From: Nothopassalora personata
Lineage: Eukaryota; Ascomycota; Dothideomycetes; Mycosphaerellales; Mycosphaerellaceae
Assembly (NCBI GenBank): GCA_033816765.1
Contig: CM066298.1
Span: 868,001-932,000, forward strand
Direction of reading: 5' to 3'
DNA length: 64,000 bases
Within the stretch, counting starts at the first letter, position 1. Each line of letters begins with the position of its first letter. Of this stretch, positions 55,650 through 64,000 are shown piece by piece. The notes beneath the pieces are model-generated. The model did no database searches. It was not told the DNA's origin and was given only the letters and a program-made list of their open reading frames with translations. A program made the position numbers and the translations under genes.

Positions 55650-58600
55650 AGAAAGGAGAAGAGAAGGGAACTAAAATCCCAATTCTTAGGAGAGACAATT
55701 AGAAGAGATAGTTCAACCTTTAGAGATATAAGATAGAGAGCCAGTTAGCATTCTTTACAATTGATGACCTATTAGAAGTATTATTTAATAACATTAAGGG
55801 CAAGAACCTAAAACTCTAGGAAGAGACTAAGATTAAAGAGATTCTTAATACACTAACATAGACAAAACAAAATGCAGCTTACTGCTTTAGTATCCTAAGT
55901 AGGATTATAGAAGAAGATAAATTTGAGCTTAAGGGCTCTTGCGAATCTAGAAAAGCTGCTAAGATATAGGTGCATCTCTAGAACAAGTATAGCTAGGTGT
56001 TGCCAACCTATGCATATAAGCTTATAAAACAGTTTGTGAACTTTAAGATAAGTGAAGAGTTCACTATTAGATCTATATAGGCACACCTAGTGTCTCTTAG
56101 AAGGAGGATTGCTAATGTTGACCTAGAGGGCTAGCACTATAGGAAAGCTAATATAAGAATAACCTAGCTTTTAAGCTTACTGCCACCTAACTACTATGTA
56201 GCTAGGGATACTATTATAGCTTAGCTAAAGATAGATTATAAAAGGACCTTAAAGATCCTTAAGGCTTAAGAGGCTAGATTAAATCCCTCTAAGGCTAAGT
56301 ATAGTATAGCAGCTACCTAGGTTAGGCCCTTAGGTTAGGTAAGATTACTTTCCTGCCTTCTCTATAAGAAGGACCATCTTATTAAGGACTGCTCTAGTCT
56401 CTCTAAGGCAAAGAAGGTCCTTAGATCTTATTCCTAAGCACTATCCTCCTAGAATACAACATATATTAAGAAGAGAAGATCTCCACTACTATCTTTAAGA
56501 AGAACACTAAGAGAGAAGTCCTCTATAGAGGAACTTAAGAAAATAGTAAAGAAACTTAGCTCTAACATACTGTTACTCTAGAAGAACTAGGCCTAGTCTC
56601 CTTCCTCTAAAACAAGGAAGACTAGGAAAGGTTTCTCTACCTAAGAGCTACCTAACTTATGCAACTTATCCTAGAAGACAATGTCTAATAATAATAAGTA
56701 TAATAAAGTAGCTTACTTAACTATAGAAGTCTAAGGCAAGTTCCCCTTATTAGAGTATTTACTTAATTCTTGTGCTTTATCCTATATAACTAACTAGAAC
56801 TGCCTCTTTAGATCTATGACTCCCTTAACAAAGAAGAAATAGATCAAAGTAGGAGGTAGGCATTTGTTAGCTACTTATATTAGGACTGTAGAGATAAGTA
56901 GGAGATCTAGTAGGAAAGTTGTCTTAGAAGATGTTCTACTTATACCTAAGCTAGGGGTGAACCTAGTTTCTTAGAACTAGTTTAGCAAGTAGTTTAGTGT
57001 CCAACCTCCTTTATTTTCTCTTATATCCTCCTCTAGCTAAACTGTTGTCTAGACAAGGCTTCTTAAAGGGGTTCTATTTATTAATGAGATTTCTCCTCTA
57101 CTATAAGAAAGGGCACATTACTTATTATGTGCACTACTAATAGAGAATGCCTTTATAACTGCTAAATTAGAGACTAACCTAAAACAGTAGGAGCTTTAGC
57201 ATAGAAGATTTGCACACTTTAGGAAGAACTTGCTCTAGAATCTTTATAAGGTAATAGACTTAAAAGAACCTATTCCTATTCCTAGGGATAGCTTCTACTA
57301 GTATAGAGTGTGTTTAATAGCAAAGATGAAAAAGTATAAAGGCAAAGTTACTAAGAGAAGACCTAAAAGACTTGCCCTTGTATCTATTAACATATATAGT
57401 CTACTGCTAACATTAAGGCTAGGGTTCAAATACTAGCTTAAGATTATTAACAACTTCTCTAGAAAAAAGTAGACCTGTCCTCTTAAGAAAAGAGAAGATG
57501 CTCTAGTTACTCTCTAGAACTAGAAGATTAAGGCAGAGAGGAAATCATTAGCACAGTTGAAAGCAGTTAGGCTTAATAATGCAAGGGAACTTATTGCATT
57601 AGTTAAGCAGTAGGAGAAGGATTTAGGAATTAGGCTAGAGCATACTAAGGCATACAACTCGCTCTAAAATAGACTAGTTAAAAGGTCAATATAAACCTTA
57701 GAAGACTCTATAAGGGCAATGCTTAAAGAGGCTAAGATACTAATTAAATTCTAGCCTAAAGCACTAGAAGCCCAAACCTATATAAGGAACAAACTACTAA
57801 ATAGTCTAGACTATAATAGGTTCAAGGTTTCACTAGATAAAGCCTTGAATAGTATTAAGCTAACTATTAACCATTTGAAGGTTTAGGGATGTAAAGCTAT
57901 TATCTATATAGACACAAGATCCCAGCCTTAATAGGCAAGAAGTAATAAACTAATAAATAGAGGCAAAGAAGCAGTGTTTATTAGATACGTTAAAAACACA
58001 GCTAAGGCCTAGCTCTTTTAGGAACTAGACATAAAAGCTATAAAACAATACACATATATAGACTTCTTTAAGGACTAACCTGGAGGTAATATAGATCTCA
58101 ATATTACAAAATTGAATCTATTAAGCAATGTACTAGCTAGGAGACCCTTAGGGAGGCTAAGGAAGGACATATCCTTAGAGCAACCTGTTCACCATTTAAT
58201 CATTTAGTAGAGCAGCCCAGTAATAGCCTAGCTAAGAAAGCTATTTGTGCAACTTCCCTAGCCTCTAAAGAATATAGGGGAATTTTAGAAAATCGATGAG
58301 CTAATTGAGATAAGCTTACTAGATCTCTAGGAAAAGAATATCACTAGGACACAAGTAACTACTCTTAGATCATCCCTTAGTAAGAGGAGGGCTAACTATA
58401 ATATTAAGGGCTATAAATAGAAACAGAAAGCCCTAAGATCTATAGTCCCTATACCTAAACTAGCTACTGAAGTGGGAGAAGCAATAGACCTCCTAGAGAA
58501 CCTTGCTGCTTACTACTAAGCTTTCTTTACAGCTATGCAATTAGTAGATAATTTAGTACTATAGGATAGTAAATTCCTAGAAGAAGTTAAGGAGATAGCC

Positions 58601-60280
58601 TTTATAGCAACTGTAGAAGTTATTATATACAAGCAAGAGATCCTAATTCCAAAGTCCTATAAGGATGCTATAAATAATAAGAAATAGGGACACCTTTAGA
58701 AGGAAGCAATCTAGAAGGAGCTAGATACTCTATAGAGCAACAACACCTAGGAGAATGCTGTTCTACTAAAAGGAGCAAACTTGGTTACGTTAAGATAGGT
58801 CTTTAATGTTAAAAGAAGCATTAGTGGAGCTATTAAAAAGTTTAAGGCTAGGCTAGTTATAAGGGGCTTTTCATAGAAGTTTAGTATTGACTTTATAGAG
58901 ACATTTGCGCCTATAGTTAGATAGGACACCCTTAGGGTATTTATAGCTATTATATACAAGAAGGATCTCTATCTTTACTAAGTGGATATAAACAATACGT
59001 TCACAGAAAGCACCCTCTATAAAGACATCTTTATATTACTACTACTAGGAGTTAAGCTTCTACTAAACATAGTGTTTAAGATCCTTAAAAGCTTATATAG
59101 ACTTAAGCAAGCAGCTAGAGATTAGAATCAACTCTATGTGTTAAAGCTTAGAGAGATTAGATTTACATAGTTAGAGGTGGATCCATGCCTACTCATTTAT
59201 AAGGAAAAAGAGATTATAATTCTTACACATGTAGATAATATTCTAATTGCTGCACTAAAGTTGATAGATGTTCTCTAGTTCAAAAGAGAACTTGGCAAAG
59301 TCTTTAAGATTAAAGATCTTAGTAAACCTAAAAAGATCCTTAGTATAAGAGTCATAAGGGATAGGAGGAGAGGAATCCTAAAACTTAACTAACACTTTGT
59401 TAGGGACAATCTTACTAAGATAGGGATAAACTATAAGAAGGCAGTACCTACACACTTACCTATAGACAGCTATAAGGCTCTTAAACCTTTAAGCTACATA
59501 GATAAGAGGTGTAACAAGGTAGAGTACTAGAGTATTAATAGTACATAGATGTAGCTAGTAACGATTATAAGGCTAGACATTGGTTTTGCCCTAGGAAGGA
59601 TAAGCTTATTTATAAGTAACCTATCTACCTACTATATAAAGGCTTTAAAGAAGATTATAAGATATCTAAGGTCATATCCTAATCTTAGCCTTGTCTTCTC
59701 TAGGCATAGAGAAGGATGCCTAGTTAGATACTATAACTCTGATTATACAATAGACAAAGCAGACAGAGTCTCTATCCTTAGGTATGTCTTCTTCCTCTAC
59801 AGGGCACTAGTCTCCTAGATAAGCAAGAAGCAAAAGTCTATAGCAACATCTATAATAGAAGCTAAATACATAGCTATAAATGCATGTGTAAAGCAATCCT
59901 AATTCCTAGCTTTACTACTAAGGGAGATGGACTGTCTAGAGTTAGTAGGAGACTGTTCCTATCAACTAAGGATCACTAGAAACTAGGAGACTATATTAAG
60001 CTTAAGACTAGTCCAATTGAGAGGTAATAACTAAGCTGCCCTTACCCTAGTAAGGGATGCACATGTTTATAACAAGTTAAAGCACATTGACATTGCCTAC
60101 AATGCTGTTAGGAAACTTTAGTAGAGAAGGCTTATTACTGTTAAGTACACCCTAACATCTAAGATAGTTATAGATAGGTTTATAAAGCTAAAGACTAGTC
60201 CACACTTCTAGAGGTTTGTAAGCTAGCTTAACCTGTTATAGAGGTCTAAATACTACTAATAGGAGAAGAGCAGACTGTGA
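55650..60280 (+). pseudogene. gag-pol polyprotein of copia copy 3, RIPed
   Basis: Plus-strand frame equivalent to copy 1: gag about 55680-56750, protease remnant near 56755, integrase about 57200-58050, RT about 58640-59350, RNase H to about 60280. Two bases shorter overall than copies 1 and 2; one visible small loss is near 59390 (LNQHF where copy 1 has extra bases). Antisense open stretches at 55895-56086 and 58747-58959 are shadows. Confidence 0.88.
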
Positions 60281-60304
60281 CCTCCTATATAAGATAAGTA
60301 GGAG

Positions 60305-60551
60305 TGTTAAGATGTAGCATCTTAAGGGGAGCTAATAGTTAGGTTATGATCTGATAGCCTAAGGCATCTACGATAACTTAGCTTGTCGGAAGACACCTTC
60401 TCTCCCCTTTAGCTTAGATAGACATCTAACACAATTTACACATTAGTTCCTAATATATTGCTACATGCCCTGTAGCTATTAGCCAGTTAAAGATTAATAT
60501 CTTACTCCACTCCGCTACTAACTACGTATCCTGTTAGGTCTCAACTTAACA
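60305..60551 (+). repeat. 3' LTR of copia copy 3
   Basis: 247 bp, TGTTAAG...TTAACA, preceded by the purine-rich AAGTAGGAG (60296-60304) and followed by GTTAT. Confidence 0.93.
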
Positions 60552-61691
60552 GTTATTAAACTTAATCGGCCTATAATGTTCTTCGAGTAGAGGGAGTATA
60601 TAGAGCAGTTTCGGTTTACTATAGTCCCTCCGAAAGTTAAATTTAGTAGGACGCGGATCGCCTTCTTTCCCTAGATACTACTAGTTGTTTAGGGCGAGGT
60701 ATACGTAGCCCCGGGATATTAAGGACCTTATCGCCCTATAATTACTAGCCTAGTGCTTCGAACTACTATAGTTATAGCAATAACTATCTATCGCTTTAGA
60801 CTATTCGCGATTCTACGATAGGGGACGCTACATTGCGTAAACCTATAGTTTAGTATCTAGGTCGTACCTCTCCGGTTATATAGAGCGTTAATTCTCGCTC
60901 GGGTAGAAGGCACCCGCGTCCGCGACGCGACCGCGCTAGTATGTACGTATACTTATTTTAGCTACCTTCTAGATTAGGTTATTATTAATAACAGTCCTAA
61001 AGGTAGCCTTCTTAAGCGTGTTAATCTTAGGCTTAAGGCGCGGCATTTACTTTACGACTAAGCGGTGTAGCTAAGGTAAAGTAAGAGGGAAATCTATATA
61101 CATAGCTTTCTATCCCTCCTTACTATCTACGATACTAGTAGCTTTATCGAGGATCCTCTAAAAGTCCCTAAACTTCTTAGGTTACTTTAGGTGAAGCCCG
61201 TAAGCCTTGTAGACCGCTTTCGCGACTGCCTCTAGCAATCCCTAAAGGAGGAGGCGCCTCGACTCCGGAAGCTATTATCTAAATCTTTAGGTTCAATTAG
61301 GTCACTTAAGGATACAAATAGGCGGATAAATTCCTTTACATCTTGTTCTTTAGGCCTCTTGCCTTACTACGCTCTAACAATCTCCTTAAGATATTCCCGA
61401 CTCCCTAACATCGAGTAGGCGTTAAACCTTAAGAACTCTAATAAGAACGCCCTCCTAAAACGTACCTTATTAGTAAGCTACCTAGGCAGCCTTATAACTA
61501 CGCGCCGGATAGTAGTTTTGCAATTACGCTTAAACCTGCCCTAGAAATTATCCTTCTTAATAGATGCCCGAGGCGGATACTAGTCTATTAGGTCGCGAAA
61601 CCGTTCCTAGAACTTAGTAGCATTAGTACTATTAAAGAACGGATTCTTAGCACCTCCTAGAGGTAGAAAGCGAGGGCTAGCGTTTTCCATT
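60552..61691 (-). pseudogene. gag of a Ty3/gypsy element, probably E, RIPed
   Basis: Minus-strand ATG near 61691: MENASPRFLPLGGAKNPFFN, then NATKFQERFRDLIDQYPPRA, a capsid-like region with FLRFNAYSMLGSREYLKEIV, and a zinc-knuckle remnant CYNYSSSKHQASNY (near 60760-60800; CxxCxxxxHxxxxC with two Cys now Tyr). The frame seems to shift once in the middle. Same strand and gene order as gypsy E, whose pol lies at 48532-49329 and 39975-41411, so it is likely the gag of E, displaced by D3 and copia copy 3. The 3' end of gag is cut at 60552. Confidence 0.7.
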
Positions 61692-62160
61692 ACTACTACT
61701 AATCGTCTAAAGAGGGTAGTTATAGCATCTATTCCAATTGTGCTATTTGCTCCTATACCTATACCTAATTTAGCGGCGCTAGTTCTACTTCTCCCTTCTT
61801 TACTAGATTTAGGTGTTTCTCCTTCCTCCGATTCCTCTATCCCCTTATAAGGAATAGAATCCCTATAGACCCCTTCTATTTTCGTAGGGTTTATAGGCTA
61901 TTCGTAGCCTCTACCTATGTCGGCAAAGGTGCTAAGTTTTTCTAGTAATGTAGCCGTATCTATTGTTACGTAGTGCTTACTTTAGAATGTGCTAATACTA
62001 GTTGTTACTTAATAGGACCTTATAACCGTAATTGTTACTAAATACCTTAGACTTTAAGTGTTTTTGACCTTAGTCGACCTTAACCGTAAACCTTAACTGT
62101 AAACCTTAACCTTAAACCTTAACCTTAAGTAATAACCTTAACCTTAAACCTTAGACCTTA
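61692..62160. other. RIPed leader of the gypsy gag; no gene recognised
   Basis: TpA-rich DNA upstream of the gag start, expected to hold its leader and 5' LTR. I could not delimit an LTR because no second copy is in the window. It grades into a TTAAGG-type repeat array. Confidence 0.4.
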
Positions 62161-62180
62161 AACCGTAATTTTAACCTTAT
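62066..62180. repeat. Degenerate ACCTTA/CCTTAA short repeat array
   Basis: About 14 near-repeats of ACCTTA or ACCTTAA with a few ACCGTAA variants. On the other strand this is TTAAGGT-like, resembling but not equal to the common fungal telomere unit TTAGGG. Confidence 0.75.
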
Positions 62181-64000
62181 AAACTAGATACTAATACGCT
62201 ACCGGGTGTACACTTAATACCCCCCCTCATTAACTACTAAAACAATGTCTACTAACTACCCTATGTAGGCCTATCCGAGTTGTAGTAGTATAGAGCGGCG
62301 CTTATGTAAGTAGAGGTATTTGCCGGTCCCGGGACCGTGAAATCAGGTCACGTGACGAGTAGCGTAGTAGCTAGAATAAAACAAGAGGATTGGCGGACTT
62401 AATCCCTTATACCCTCTACTCGAGAGGTATAAATTGAATTGTTACCTTAATGCTACGCTTACAATACTTAACTGTATAGTATATATCTTAATAGCTATAC
62501 TAGGTCCTACTAGCTTGCCTAAATGTCTAATTAAACCTAAATGAAATTTAGGCAAGTTAGACCTAAGGGACCCCTTCTAAACCTAAGGTTAACACAACCT
62601 ATTAGTTGTTAATACTATACCCGCTAATACTTATAACTGCCGCTAAATCGGTTACGCTACTTTATAAGGGGTAATATAAGTTACTTAGTTCTAGTTTATC
62701 GACGAACGGAAGTTACGAATCTAGCATCTTAAGTCTAGGATAACGATACTCTAAATTTAAAATAATCGTAAGCCTTATCCGTAGCTTCTAGACTAACTAC
62801 TATATACATTAGTCTAATTATGCATGTCGCGTATATGTAGGCCGTGTAGTACGCCCCCGATAGTACTAATGGTTATAATAGGCTAGGACTTATGCTTAGT
62901 TAATGCTACTAGGCCTTCCCTTAGTGTTTACGGTATGTTTATAGCCGATGTTAAGGTCTCCTAAAGCTAATCTAACTTGTCTAGAGAGGAATTTAGTCGG
63001 CGTATACAATTTTAATAATATACTTTACATTAAATGCATACTCCTTAATTAGGATAACACTTTTACTTACGTACCCGGTACACCTAATAAGCCTAAATGT
63101 ATTCGTCGAGCTCGTTCGAAAGGATAAGACATGTTACTTACTACCTTAGTACGCTTTTCCCTTTCTAGAGGGACATAATTAGAGGTTATTTAAAAGCCTC
63201 CTACGTCTCGCTAATAGCTATAGGGCTTATAGTAGAGGTAGGCTAGGTATACGTCTTAACTTCCTTACGGAAGCTACTAGGTCGACGCGGCGTAAGAATC
63301 TATCCTAAGATCTATGTTATACGTTATAATTAAGAAAAGTAGTAGCTAGTATATAATTCTATAGTAATTTTTAGTAGATAGACTATAGACGGCGACCTAA
63401 CTTATAGCGGGTAGAATGAGACTAGTAGAGGTTCTCGCTAATTTTCGTCTAGGGACGTCCTAGACATATACGGACAGCAAATCTAGGTCCACCGCCTACC
63501 TACTATAATAGCCGTATCTACACGTATTAGGCAACGACTATACGTAATGTAGTAAATAGCTCGTTATATTAACAAGTATTAAGCCGTCTAGTATTAATAA
63601 GTAGTATAAGTTTCGTATTCTATAGAACCTCCCGATTTTCTCTTATATATAAAATCCGCTAGTAGGGCCCTTACTATAAGATGCGCCTTACTCTTAAATC
63701 CGTATAGAGCGAGCGATGTTAGCTTATATAACCGACTAAGTTAGCGAAATCGATATTAATTAGCGAGATTAAAGTATAGTTCGCTTATCTTAGTAGCATT
63801 CCTCTATGTAAGAAGGAAGTCGCGCTACTAGGTAGAGCGACCTCTTAGACCTTAAATTTTCGAGGGCTCGTTATAAGGCATAATTAGTTTATCTAATGTA
63901 GTGTACTAATACGTCGGACTTCTTTAGGCTCTAGTATATAGGTTAAAAGAGCGTATTCCCGATTACCTAAGTATATAACCTTACGTACTAGATCATAGTG
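62181..64000. other. RIPed DNA without recognised gene
   Basis: TpA-rich sequence with CA/TG depletion as elsewhere. It contains a palindrome (62323-62337), an 11-bp inverted repeat (62514-62524 and 62546-62556, CTTGCCTAAAT/ATTTAGGCAAG) and CCCCCCC at about 62220. No long frame with only Gln/Trp-type stops was recognised. Confidence 0.5.
62514..62556. repeat. 11-bp inverted repeat with 21-base loop
   Basis: CTTGCCTAAAT and ATTTAGGCAAG pair perfectly; TAGGTC/GACCTA further out extend it imperfectly. Could be an element tip or a hairpin remnant. Confidence 0.7.

Larger units (their letters stand above)
54941..60551 (+). mobile_element. Ty1/copia element, copy 3 (5611 bp), with unmatched flanks
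   Basis: Third copy of the 17093-type family, plus strand. 247-bp LTRs at 54941-55187 and 60305-60551 with intact TGTTAAG...TTAACA tips. Left flank CTTCT lies in family D sequence; right flank GTTAT lies in a gypsy gag. These differ, unlike the perfect duplications of copies 1 and 2, so the element is probably a recombinant of two insertions. Both LTRs share AAGGGGAGC where copies 1 and 2 have AGGGGGAGC or a close variant. All domains are RIPed. Confidence 0.93.

Noticed and set aside
62216..62232. Run of seven C as polypurine tract and LTR start of another element
   Set aside because: The adjacent TATTAAGTGTACACC looks LTR-like on the minus strand, but no second LTR copy or duplication was found.

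Overview
The window looks like a filamentous ascomycete (Pezizomycotina) chromosome with strong compartments. About 58 of 64 kb is repeat sequence in which CpA/TpG is almost absent, TpA is very common and CpG is kept. Read in the right frame, the old transposon proteins are interrupted almost only by TAA/TAG at places where Gln or Trp is expected, and their catalytic Asp and Cys codons often read Asn or Tyr. This is the mark of repeat-induced point mutation (RIP), a process of filamentous fungi. No bacterial gene organisation, operon or CRISPR is visible.

Layout. 1-2799: left-truncated Ty3/gypsy chromovirus (family A/B, minus). 2800-6950: degenerate integrase-core (DDE) transposase and adjoining broken coding sequence. 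About 7050-13100: the only non-RIPed island. It holds one convincing intact gene (7170-8933, mitochondrial membrane/TPR-like protein) and 4 kb of apparently non-coding DNA with a diverged tandem repeat of about 300 bp. 13140-15290: a RIPed but frame-continuous tyrosine recombinase of the DUF3435/FluG-domain family, the family of Starship captains and relatives. 15700-16612: tandem repeat, a small Cys-rich RIPed ORF and a tRNA-like sequence.

16613-37087 is a nest. A minus-strand chromovirus F (16613-17092 plus 22706-26386) is split by a complete Ty1/copia element (17093-22705, target duplication GTTTA). F is abutted by a plus-strand chromovirus B (26387-28287 plus 33901-37087), itself split by a second copy of the same copia family in the opposite orientation (28288-33900, duplication CGGGC).

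37088-61691 is a second nest. A minus-strand Ty3/gypsy element E (39975-41411, 48532-49329, and probably the gag at 60552-61691) is broken up by three copies of another Ty1/copia family D. D1 is a 3' fragment, plus strand. D2 is complete, 41412-48526, with duplication CCTCC. D3 is truncated. A third copy of the first copia family (54941-60551) has flanks that do not match. 61692-64000 is RIPed DNA with telomere-like TTAAGG-type repeats and no recognised gene.

The autonomous elements are all dead by point mutation, though large parts of their reading frames remain recognisable. The window therefore reads as a layered insertion record around one small gene island. The most interesting items are the ruined DUF3435 recombinase at the island edge, the half-tRNA primer sites shared by both copia families, the chimeric copia copy, and the tRNA-like sequences carried in element tails.
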